Assembly: GCF_001482365.1 (NCBI RefSeq) | Contig: NZ_CP013254.1 | Span: 2,790,001-2,854,000, forward strand | DNA length: 64,000 bases | Direction: 5' to 3' | DNA from: Kocuria flava | GTDB lineage: Bacteria > Actinomycetota > Actinomycetes > Actinomycetales > Micrococcaceae | Part shown: in pieces, positions 57,128 to 64,000 of the stretch | Layout of the letters: each line of letters starts with the position of its first letter | Position numbering within the stretch: the stretch's first letter is position 1 | Made by a program: the position numbers and the translations under genes | The notes under the pieces: generated by a model | What the model was told of the DNA's origin: nothing | The model's database searches: none | The model's input: only the letters and a program-made list of their open reading frames with translations

Positions 57128-59007
57128 GACGCGCTCCCCGAGGAGCTGCGGGGCCGCTGCACGGAGGTGGGCGGGGGCTGGGACGAGGCGCGCACCACGG
57201 GGATCGTGCCCGTGTAGACCATCCCGCCGCGCACCTTCCAGGTGTGCCGGTCGAGCTGGGCGGGGTCGAGCCGGTCGGCGCGGGCGTGGGAGATCTTCGG
57301 GTGGAAGGGCCGCTCGTCCTGCTCGCCGAGCCCGATCAGGTCCTCGTGCAGCTTCTCGCCGGGGCGCAGCCCGGTGATCTCGATCTCGACGTCCTCGCGC
57401 CCGCTCATCACCCGCAGCCGCTCGGCGATGTCCATGATGCGCACGGGCTCGCCCATGTCGAGGATCAGCACCTCGCCGCCGCGGGCGATCGCCCCGGCCT
57501 GGACGACGAGCTGGCAGGCCTCGGGGATGGTCATGAAGTAGCGGGTGGCCTCGGGGTCCGTGACGGTGATGGGCCCGCCCTGGCGGATCTGCTCGGTGAA
57601 CAGCGGCAGCATGGAGCCGCGGGAGCCGAAGACGTTGCCGAAGCGCACGGACGCGTAGCGGCGCCCGGTGCGGTCCGCCATCCAGGCGGTGAGCTTCTCG
57701 GCGACCCGCTTGGAGTGGCCCAGGGCCGTGGTGGGGTTGGCGGCCTTGTCGGTGGAGATGTTCACGAACACCTCCACGCCGGCGCGCTCGGCGGCCCGCA
57801 GCACGTTGAGGGTCCCCAGCACGTTGGTCTTCCAGGCCTCGTCCGGGTACTGCTCGAGCAGCGAGACGTGCTTGAGGGCGGCGGCGTGGAAGACCACGTG
57901 GGGGCGGCGCCGCTCCAGGACGGCGGTGAGGGTCTCGGGGTCGCGGATGTCGGCGAGCACGGTGTCCTCGCCGTCGAGCAGCCCGCGGCCGGTGATGGAG
58001 ATCTGCGTGGCCTGCAGGGCGGACTCGTCGCGGTCGAGCATGATCAGCTCCGCCGGCTCGAAGCCCACGAGCTGGCGGCACAGCTCCGAGCCGATCGACC
58101 CGCCGGCGCCGGTGACGAGCACCCGGCGGCCGCGGACGTAGCCGGCGATCTCCTCGACGTCGATGTCCACCGGCCGGCGCCCGATGAGGTCCTCCATGCT
58201 GATGTCGCGGAAGTCCACGGCCCGGTTGCGGTTGGCGAGCACCTCCCCCAGCGGGGGCATGGTCACCACGCGCGCGCCGGTGCCGGCGACCGCGTCCGCC
58301 ACCCGCCGCATGATCTGCGGGTCCGGGGTGGACATCGCCACGATCAGCACGGAGGCACGCGTCTGGGCGAGCACCTCGCGGGCGTCGTGCAGGGTGCCCA
58401 GGACGGGCACGGAGGAGATCCGCAGGTGCTTCTTGGCGGGGTCGTCGTCGAGCAGCGCCACGGGCAGGAACTCGGAGCGGGGGTCCTGCATCATGCGCTG
58501 GACCAGGAACGTGCCAAGCCGCCCGGCGCCGTAGACGACGACCTGCTGGGCGGCGGCCCCCGGGCGGGCGGAGGCCTCCTGGTACATCCGCTTCAGGTAG
58601 CGGAAGGCGGCCATGAACAGGCACGCGAACGGGAAGGCGATCAGGGCGGTGGAGCGCGGGATGCCGATGGCCGTGCCGACCACGAGCAGCAGCACCTGCA
58701 GCACCGCGGTGACGATGAGGGTCACGACGACGAGCAGCTTGGCCTCGTCGAAGCTGCCGAAGGAGTAGCGGCCCTTGTAGAGGGCGAAGGAGAAGCCGAC
58801 GACGAGCTGGGCGGCGACGGCGACCGCCGAGACCACCAGCAGTCCGGGCACCGAGATGAACTGGAGGTTCATCTCGTAGCGCAGCACGAGGGCCAGCACG
58901 AGGGCGACCGCCCACGCGGCCGAGTCGAGCAGCATCTGGATCCACAGCCACGCCGCGGGCCGGTCGGTCACCGCGGGGGGCGCGGGTCGCTCGGGCTCAC
59001 CACTCAT
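57124..59007 (-). CDS. Membrane-bound nucleotide-sugar dehydratase/epimerase (CapD/WbpM family)
   Basis: A 627-residue protein: four N-terminal membrane helices (about 19-135), a first Rossmann domain (VVVYGAGRLGTFLV near 156-169), then a short-chain dehydrogenase domain with GAGGSIGSE (300-308) and the FGNVFGSRGSMLPLF active-site region. It likely makes a 4-keto, 6-deoxy or 5-epimerised UDP-sugar for surface glycan. ATG 59007 has GAAAGGAA upstream. It is translationally coupled to the WecA-like gene by a four-base overlap. The exact product is unknown. Confidence 0.88.
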   Translation of the reverse strand: MSGEPERPAPPAVTDRPAAWLWIQMLLDSAAWAVALVLALVLRYEMNLQFISVPGLLVVSAVAVAAQLVVGFSFALYKGRYSFGSFDEAKLLVVVTLIVTAVLQVLLLVVGTAIGIPRSTALIAFPFACLFMAAFRYLKRMYQEASARPGAAAQQVVVYGAGRLGTFLVQRMMQDPRSEFLPVALLDDDPAKKHLRISSVPVLGTLHDAREVLAQTRASVLIVAMSTPDPQIMRRVADAVAGTGARVVTMPPLGEVLANRNRAVDFRDISMEDLIGRRPVDIDVEEIAGYVRGRRVLVTGAGGSIGSELCRQLVGFEPAELIMLDRDESALQATQISITGRGLLDGEDTVLADIRDPETLTAVLERRRPHVVFHAAALKHVSLLEQYPDEAWKTNVLGTLNVLRAAERAGVEVFVNISTDKAANPTTALGHSKRVAEKLTAWMADRTGRRYASVRFGNVFGSRGSMLPLFTEQIRQGGPITVTDPEATRYFMTIPEACQLVVQAGAIARGGEVLILDMGEPVRIMDIAERLRVMSGREDVEIEITGLRPGEKLHEDLIGLGEQDERPFHPKISHARADRLDPAQLDRHTWKVRGGMVYTGTIPVVRASSQPPPTSVQRPRSSSGSAS

Positions 59008-59063
59008 GGGGCGTTCCTTTCGTGGTCGGTGCCGCCGGCCGCTCGGTGCGCGGGCACGGCCGG

Positions 59064-59894
59064 TCAGCGGCGGGGGGCGCCGACCATGGTCCGGTAGGCG
59101 AGCTCCCGGAGCCGGGTGGGCACGAAGCGGTACCCGCCGCGGACCACGACGTTGCGCACCCATTGTAGGGAGCTGACGTGGCCGATCCCCCGCAGGCGGG
59201 CCTGCAGGGCCAGCTCGGCCCGGAAGACCCGCACCCCGCCCCGGCGCTCGTAGGAGCCCGCCGAGACCCGGTAGCCCACGAGCGGCTCGGCCACGTTGGC
59301 GACCCGGGCGCCCGCGCGCAGCATCCGCACCCACAGCCAGTAGTCCTCCGCGAGCGGCACGTCCTCGTAGCCGCCGACGGCCTCGACGGCGGAGCGGCGC
59401 AGCACGACGGTGGGGTGGCTGACGGGGTTGCGGTGGCGGGAGACGGCCAGGATGTCCCGCTCCCCCACCGGAGCCCGGCGCAGGGCCAGCGGGCGGGTCT
59501 CGTCGTCGCCGATCTCGTGCATCGACGAGCCCACGAGGTCGGCCCCGGCCTCGAGCAGCGGCAGCTGCACGGCGAAGCGGCGGGGGTAGGAGACGTCGTC
59601 GGCGTCGGCGCGGGCGACGAGCTCGTGCCGGCACCGGGCGAGCCCGGCGTTGAGGGCGGCGGTCAGCCCGGCGTTGACCGCCAGGTCGACCCGGACCACC
59701 GGGACGGGCAGCTCCCGCTCGAGCCGGGCCAGCTCCGCCTCGACGGGCACGGGCACGGGCCCGTCGCGCACGATCACGAGCTCCGCGGGCCGGCGCCGCT
59801 GCTCGACGGTGCTGGACTCCGCCGCCCGGCGCACCCGCTGCGCGGTGTCGCCCCGGTAGACGGGCATCAGCACCGAGAACGGCGCCCCGCTCAC
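59064..59894 (-). CDS. Family 2 glycosyltransferase
   Basis: A 276-residue GT-A transferase. It begins PFSVLMPVYRGDTAQRVRRAAES, and the nucleotide-sugar metal motif is ARADADD near residue 97. It ends with a conserved basic helix (RNVVVRGGYRFVPTRLRELAYR). It should add one sugar to a polymer or lipid-linked glycan in the cytoplasm. GTG 59894 overlaps the stop of the upstream glycosyltransferase gene (GTGA). Product unknown. Confidence 0.88.
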   Translation of the reverse strand: MSGAPFSVLMPVYRGDTAQRVRRAAESSTVEQRRRPAELVIVRDGPVPVPVEAELARLERELPVPVVRVDLAVNAGLTAALNAGLARCRHELVARADADDVSYPRRFAVQLPLLEAGADLVGSSMHEIGDDETRPLALRRAPVGERDILAVSRHRNPVSHPTVVLRRSAVEAVGGYEDVPLAEDYWLWVRMLRAGARVANVAEPLVGYRVSAGSYERRGGVRVFRAELALQARLRGIGHVSSLQWVRNVVVRGGYRFVPTRLRELAYRTMVGAPRR

Positions 59895-60802
59895 CGCGGC
59901 CCGCCGAAGCCTCGCCCGCGCATGCCCTCGGCGTAGCGGGCCGCCGTCTCGGCCAGCCCGCGCAGGTCCCCGCGGCGCAGGTAGTGCAGGGGGTAGCCGA
60001 CGAGGTCGGCGCCGAGCTGGACGACGCGGCGGTAGTGCCACGTCGTCCAGCCGCGGTTGCGGAAGAAGTGCGCGCGCTTGAACGCGGTGCCCGGCACCAC
60101 GACCTTCAGCCGGCCGGGGAGCACCTCGTGCTCCTCGTCCCAGCCCGGCGGGTGGGCCACGGCCGTGCGCGTGCTCGTGCCGAAGGCCACCCCCGCCCGG
60201 CGCAGGCGCACGAGGAAGTCGACCTCGTCCCCGCGCAGGAACAGCCGCAGGTCGGGCAGGCCGATGCGGAAGAAGACGTCCTCGGCCACGAGGGCGCCGT
60301 TGAAGAACGCGGCGTAGCCGGGCAGGAACCCGAGCGGCTCCAGGGCGGCGCGGGAGCGGGTGAGCCGGCCCCCGAGCCGGTAGGAGAAGGCCAGCGCCCC
60401 GTGGTCCTGGGGGGCCACGACCAGCGGGGAGACCACGGACAGCTCCCGGGCTTCCGCCTCCTCGAGGAGCACGGCGAGGCAGTCCGGGTCCACGGGCCGG
60501 GCGTCGTCGTCCATGAGCCACACCCGCTCGGCGCCCGTGGCCAGCGCCGTGAGGATCGCCAGCGCGAAGCCGCCGGCCCCGCCCAGGTTGGCCAGGGAGC
60601 GCACGTGCTCGAGCCGGAACGCCCCGTCGACCGCCGCCTCGAGCCGCTCCCGCGGGACCTCCTCGCGCCCGGCGTCGACGAGGCACAGGGAGGCCACGGG
60701 CACGGTCTGCTCGCGCAGGGCGGCGACGAGGGCGAGGACGTCCTCGGGCCGGTCCTGGGTGACGCAGGCCACCGCCACGGTCGGCGCGGGCTTCGACGGC
60801 AT
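59891..60802 (-). CDS. Family 2 glycosyltransferase (GlfT1-like)
   Basis: A 303-residue glycosyltransferase resembling the actinobacterial galactofuranosyl/rhamnosyl transferase GlfT1: VAVACVTQDRPEDVLALV start, WLMDDDARPVDPDCL with the DDD metal motif, FFNGALVAEDVFFRIGLPD, and GDEVDFLVRLRRAG. It likely works on a lipid-linked wall glycan. ATG 60802 follows GGAGGA, and TAGACT at 60875-60870 gives a leader of about 60 bases. First gene of the long glycan-ATP synthase run. Confidence 0.86.
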   Translation of the reverse strand: MPSKPAPTVAVACVTQDRPEDVLALVAALREQTVPVASLCLVDAGREEVPRERLEAAVDGAFRLEHVRSLANLGGAGGFALAILTALATGAERVWLMDDDARPVDPDCLAVLLEEAEARELSVVSPLVVAPQDHGALAFSYRLGGRLTRSRAALEPLGFLPGYAAFFNGALVAEDVFFRIGLPDLRLFLRGDEVDFLVRLRRAGVAFGTSTRTAVAHPPGWDEEHEVLPGRLKVVVPGTAFKRAHFFRNRGWTTWHYRRVVQLGADLVGYPLHYLRRGDLRGLAETAARYAEGMRGRGFGGPR

Positions 60803-61109
60803 GCGGGGTCCTCCAGGGGTGCGGGGCGGGGCGCGGGGGTGCGGGCCCGAGGGGCGGGGAGCCCGGCCGAGTCTAGCAAGGCGCCCCCGCGACGACCGGG
60901 CGGCAGCCCCGACGGGAGCGGCACGGCGCCGCCGGCGGCCCGGGGCCGGGCGCCCGCGCCCGCGCCCGCCCGGGGCGGTTCCGGCCCCGGCCCCGGGTCC
61001 CGGTCCGGGCCGGGGCCGGTCTGTACGATGAGCGCAAGGATCCGGACCCGACGGCGGCGCCCCCGGGCACCGCCGCCGGCCGGGCGCAGCCGGCAGGAAG
61101 GAAGGCACC
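60803..61109. other. Divergent promoter region
   Basis: 307 bases between the glycosyltransferase gene and the epimerase gene. It holds TAGACT (60875-60870) for the minus strand and TACGAT (61024-61029) for the plus strand, with a GC-rich low-complexity stretch between. No coding frame seen. Confidence 0.5.
60870..60875 (-). promoter_or_regulatory. -10 element of the glycan operon
   Basis: TAGACT on the minus strand; predicted start near 60863. Confidence 0.45.
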
Positions 61110-62090
61110 GTGACATCGAGGACCTGGGCAGTGCTCGGAGCGACCGGGTTCGTGGGCTCCGCGACCGTGGCCCGGCTGCAGGCCGACGGGCAGCGCGTGG
61201 TCCCCGTCGCCGCGCCGCGGCTGGCCTCCGGGGCGCACACGGTCCACCACCTGCTGCAGCAGGCCGGCCGGCTCGAGTCCGTGCTGGACTACCTCGCGGA
61301 GTCCTTCGCCGGGGCCGACGTCGTGCTCAACGCGGCCGGGCTGGCGGCCCCGGACCAGCGCCACGAGGAGTCGCTGATCGGGGCCAACGCCCTGCTGCCC
61401 GTGCTCGTCGCGCTCGCGGCCCGGCGCACGAGCGTGCGCCGGGTCCTCCACGTCAGCTCCGCCGCGGTGCAGGGCGACGTCGACGTCCTCGACGAGACGC
61501 CCACGGTGCGGCCCTTCTCCCCCTACTCCTTCTCGAAGGCCCTCGGTGAGAGCGCGCTGCTGAAGCTGCGCCGCGACTGGGTCGACGACCCGGACGCGCC
61601 GGGGGTGACCGTGCTGCGCGCGACCTCCGTGCAGGGCTCCGGGCGGCGCACGACGGCCCGCCTGGTGCGCTTCGCGTCCTCGCCGGTCAGCTCGGTGGCC
61701 GGGGACGGCACGGCGCACACCCCGGTGACCTCCGTGCACGCCCTGGCCGAGTTCACCTCCCGCGCGGGGCGCCACGCCGGGACGCTGCCGCCGGTCGTGC
61801 TCCAGCCCTGGGAGGGGGCGACGACGGCCTCGATCCTGCGCGACGCCGGGCGGCGGGAGCCGCTGCGGCTGCCGGCGCCCCTGTGCCGGCTGGTCGTGGA
61901 CACCGCCTTCGGGCTCTCGGCCCTGGCCGGGCACCGGTGGCACGGGCTCGTGCGCCGGCTCGAGGTGACCTGGTTCGGCCAGCGGCAGGCGCGCGGCTGG
62001 GCCGAGGAGCACGACGCCGTCCCGGAGCCGCGCATCGGCGAGGTGCTGCGCCAGGCCCACCTCGCCGCCGGGCGCCGCCGCCGGGGCTGA
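61110..62090 (+). CDS. NAD(P)-dependent epimerase/dehydratase-like protein
   Basis: A 326-residue extended short-chain dehydrogenase. The nucleotide-binding motif is GATGFVGS (10-17), and the catalytic Y-x-x-x-K is Tyr139-Lys143 in SPYSFSKALGE. The C-terminal half is loosely conserved, so the substrate is not clear; sugar-nucleotide or lipid-linked sugar modification fits the glycan genes on the other side of the promoter. GTG 61110 follows GGAAGGAAGG. Single-gene transcript ending in a hairpin. Confidence 0.8.
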   Translation: MTSRTWAVLGATGFVGSATVARLQADGQRVVPVAAPRLASGAHTVHHLLQQAGRLESVLDYLAESFAGADVVLNAAGLAAPDQRHEESLIGANALLPVLVALAARRTSVRRVLHVSSAAVQGDVDVLDETPTVRPFSPYSFSKALGESALLKLRRDWVDDPDAPGVTVLRATSVQGSGRRTTARLVRFASSPVSSVAGDGTAHTPVTSVHALAEFTSRAGRHAGTLPPVVLQPWEGATTASILRDAGRREPLRLPAPLCRLVVDTAFGLSALAGHRWHGLVRRLEVTWFGQRQARGWAEEHDAVPEPRIGEVLRQAHLAAGRRRRG

Positions 62091-62180
62091 GGCCCGGCAC
62101 GGGCCCCCGGGGCTCCCCGGACGCGCGGGCTCCGCGTGCGCCGGTCCCCGGCTGCGTCGTCTCCTGCGCCGCACCCGTCG

Positions 62181-62211
62181 GTGCCGCCCCCGGACCGTCC
62201 GGGGGCGGCAC
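62181..62211. terminator. Bidirectional terminator
   Basis: GTGCCGCCCCCGGA and its exact complement (14 bases each) with a three-base loop, between the convergent epimerase and sua5 genes. Confidence 0.7.
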
Positions 62212-62274
62212 CGCCCCGGGGCGGTCGCCCGGGGTGGAGGCTCCGGTCCCGGCCGGTCCCCCGGCCGGAGCGGT

Positions 62275-63336
62275 TCAGTCCGTGCCGAGCCCCCGGGCGA
62301 CCAGGCGCGCCGCCTCCTCGACCGGCAGCGGCGGCTGCGGCCCCGCCGGGGCCTGCGGACCGCGGCGGGCGCGGTCCTGGTCCACGGCCGGCGCCGGTGC
62401 CCCGGCGGAGCGGGCCACGAGCGTCGCGGCGAGGTGCTGGTCCTCGGCCGCCGCGGCCGGTCCCGGCCCGCGCAGCGGCGCGGCACCCCCCGCCGGGACC
62501 GTCGTCCCGGCGGGCTGCGCCGGTCCCCCGCCTGCGGGGCCGGCACCTCCCGCGCCGGTGCCGTCCGCGCCGACACCGTCCGTGCCGGGGGCGGCCGCGG
62601 GCTCCGGGGCCTCCCCCGGGACGGGGTCCGCGGCGTGCGACCCGGTGCCCCCGGGCTGCGGGCCGGCGGCGGGCGGATCGCCGGCCGTCACGGCGGGCAC
62701 GACCTCCCGCAGCCGCTGGAGCGGGATCGCCCCGTGGCGCACGACCACCGGGGCCTCCCCCGTGCAGTCGACGATGGTGGAGGCGACCGGGTCGGTGCCG
62801 GGCTCGCCGCGCGGGCCGTCGTCGAGGTAGAGCTCGACCGACTCCCCCAGCATCGCGGCCGCCTCGTCCGCGGTGGTCGCCGCGGGCCGGCCGGTGCGGT
62901 TGGCCGAGGACACGGCCAGGGGGCCGGTCTCGATCAGCAGCGCCCGCGCCACGTCGTCGTCGGGCACGCGCAGCGCGACGGTCCCCCGGGTCTCCCCCAG
63001 GTCCCAGCCCAGCGAGGGCTGCGCGTGAAGGATCAGGGTCAGCCCGCCGGGCCAGAACGCGCGCGCGAGCGCCCGGGCGTCCTCGGAGACCTCGTCGGCC
63101 AGCCCGTCGAGGACCCCGGCGTGGGCGATGAGCACGGGCGGGGGCATGGCGCGGGTGCGTCCCTTGGCGGCCAGCAGACCGGTGACCCCGCGGGCGGAGA
63201 ACGCGTCCGCGCCGATGCCGTAGACGGTGTCGGTCGGCAGCACGACACACCCGTCGGCGGCCAGGGCGCGGGCGGCGTGCTTGAGGCCGGCGGCGCGCTC
63301 GGCGACGTTGCTGCAGTCGTAGACGGTGGTGCTCAC
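62275..63336 (-). CDS. L-threonylcarbamoyladenylate synthase with low-complexity tail
   Basis: A 353-residue protein. Residues 1-215 are a complete TsaC/Sua5 (YrdC) domain: DGCVVLPTDTVYGIGADAFS, K-G-R in LLAAKGRTRAMPPP, the SSANRTGRPAATT loop and a C-terminal VVVRHGAIPLQRLREVVP. It makes threonylcarbamoyl-AMP for t6A at position 37 of ANN-reading tRNAs. Residues 217-353 are Ala/Gly/Pro-rich and disordered, with a short helix at the very end (EEAARLVARGLG). Most bacterial proteins of this family stop near residue 210. GTG 63336 overlaps the prmC stop (GTGA), as in mycobacteria. Confidence 0.93.
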   Translation of the reverse strand: MSTTVYDCSNVAERAAGLKHAARALAADGCVVLPTDTVYGIGADAFSARGVTGLLAAKGRTRAMPPPVLIAHAGVLDGLADEVSEDARALARAFWPGGLTLILHAQPSLGWDLGETRGTVALRVPDDDVARALLIETGPLAVSSANRTGRPAATTADEAAAMLGESVELYLDDGPRGEPGTDPVASTIVDCTGEAPVVVRHGAIPLQRLREVVPAVTAGDPPAAGPQPGGTGSHAADPVPGEAPEPAAAPGTDGVGADGTGAGGAGPAGGGPAQPAGTTVPAGGAAPLRGPGPAAAAEDQHLAATLVARSAGAPAPAVDQDRARRGPQAPAGPQPPLPVEEAARLVARGLGTD

Positions 63337-64000
63337 GGGCTCATTCTCCCATCCGTTGCGGCGTCCGGGCGGCGCCCGGCGGTGGCACGGTCGCGGCCGG
63401 TCAGGTCCTGGTGGCCGGTGACCCCGGTGAACCCGGCCCCGGTGAGGATCCGGGCGACGGCCCCGGCCTGGACCTCGGCGTGCTCCATCACGAAGTACCC
63501 GCCGGGGCGCAGCAGCCGCACCGCGGAGGCCACGGCCGCGCGCGGGAGCTCGAGCCCGTCCTCCCCGCCCCCGTACAGGGCCAGGGCGGGGTCGTGCTCG
63601 CGGGCCTCGGGCTCCCGGGGCACGGCCCCGGCGGGGATGTAGGGCGGGTTGGAGACGACGACGTCGCAGCGGCCGGCGAGCTCCGGGAAGGCCGTGCGCA
63701 GGTCCCCGCGCACGAGCTCGGCGCGGCTGCCGCGCAGGTTCTCGGCGGCCCACGCGTGGGCGGACCCGGACAGCTCGACGGCGTGCACCCGGGCCTGCGG
63801 GACCTCGTGGGCGACCGAGGCGGCGATCGCCCCGGAGCCGGTGCCCAGGTCCACGACCCGCGGACGGTGCACCCCCTCGGCGAGCCGGCGGCGCAGCTCG
63901 TCCACGACCGCCTGGACGACGACCTCGGTCTCGGGACGGGGCACGAACACGCCCGGGCCCACGGCCAGGCTCAGGTAGCGGAAGTGGGCGACCCCCGTGA
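63333..64000 (-). CDS. prmC: Protein-(glutamine-N5) methyltransferase, release-factor-specific (C-terminal part)
   Basis: The gene runs off the right edge, so its N-terminal helical domain is missing; about 222 residues are visible. They begin HFRYLSLAVGPGVFVPRPETE, the PrmC hinge. The SAM site is VDLGTGSGAIAAS and the catalytic signature NPPYIP is intact. It methylates the GGQ glutamine of peptide-chain release factors, raising termination efficiency. The prmC-sua5 order is conserved in actinobacteria; prfA would be expected upstream, outside the window. Confidence 0.95.
   Translation of the reverse strand, partial: TGVAHFRYLSLAVGPGVFVPRPETEVVVQAVVDELRRRLAEGVHRPRVVDLGTGSGAIAASVAHEVPQARVHAVELSGSAHAWAAENLRGSRAELVRGDLRTAFPELAGRCDVVVSNPPYIPAGAVPREPEAREHDPALALYGGGEDGLELPRAAVASAVRLLRPGGYFVMEHAEVQAGAVARILTGAGFTGVTGHQDLTGRDRATAGRRPDAATDGRMSP

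Overview
The window is a GC-rich (about three quarters G+C by eye) stretch of an actinobacterial chromosome. A mycothiol-dependent dehydrogenase, an EndoMS/NucS mismatch endonuclease, DUF3039 and DUF2017 genes, many GTG starts and several leaderless genes all point to Actinobacteria. Gene content and order suggest Micrococcaceae, with Kocuria or a close relative my best guess; that assignment is inference. I see no insertion sequence, prophage, CRISPR array or plasmid gene. The window reads as ordinary core chromosome.

Layout. 1-3805: end of a TerC-type membrane protein, a DUF418-type membrane protein, a GNAT acetyltransferase, two small proteins (one behind an apparent LexA box) and an OsmC peroxidase. 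3845-14685 (mostly minus): two identical tRNA-Glu genes and tRNA-Gln beside gltX, an FAH-fold hydrolase, then ilvE, leuB, metG, ilvC, ilvN and ilvB, so most of branched-chain amino-acid synthesis sits together. ilvB is preceded by a Val/Leu-rich leader peptide and a U-tailed terminator, the arrangement of a transcription attenuator. 14900-31400: tRNA-Lys, MarR regulator, Bcp peroxiredoxin, tRNA-Leu, peptide-type ABC binding lipoprotein, malate:quinone oxidoreductase, an RND exporter followed by a second MarR regulator, a YihY membrane protein, an alpha/beta hydrolase, a mycothiol formaldehyde pair (mscR plus a metallo-beta-lactamase-fold hydrolase), an MFS protein, a degenerate ADP-ribosylglycohydrolase-like protein and a DEDDh exonuclease.

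31422-41186: a block matching the Mycobacterium tuberculosis Rv1330c-Rv1341 order: rdgB, rph, a cAMP-phosphodiesterase-like metallohydrolase, murI, DUF2017, clpS and divergent pncB, here followed by pncA; then an SF2 helicase and DUF3039. 41250-48000: ABC-2 exporter, a thioredoxin-fold co-chaperone without cysteines, a small zinc protein, nucS, a cold-shock gene and murA. 48121-60802 (minus): one long, largely overlapping run from two glycosyltransferases through a CapD-like dehydratase and a WecA-like transferase into atpI/atpZ-like genes and atpBEFHAGDC. 61110-64000: an epimerase-like protein, an Sua5 protein with a long low-complexity tail, and the C-terminal part of prmC, which runs off the right edge.

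Two themes cut across the window. At least a dozen genes have a TANNNT-like hexamer followed by only 6-7 bases and then the start codon, the signature of leaderless transcription. Gene ends are marked by long perfect GC hairpins, usually without a T tract. The best candidates for closer study are the ilvB attenuator, the LexA-box membrane protein, the catalytically degenerate ADP-ribosylglycohydrolase paralogue, the coupling of glycan genes to the ATP synthase operon, and the Sua5 tail.
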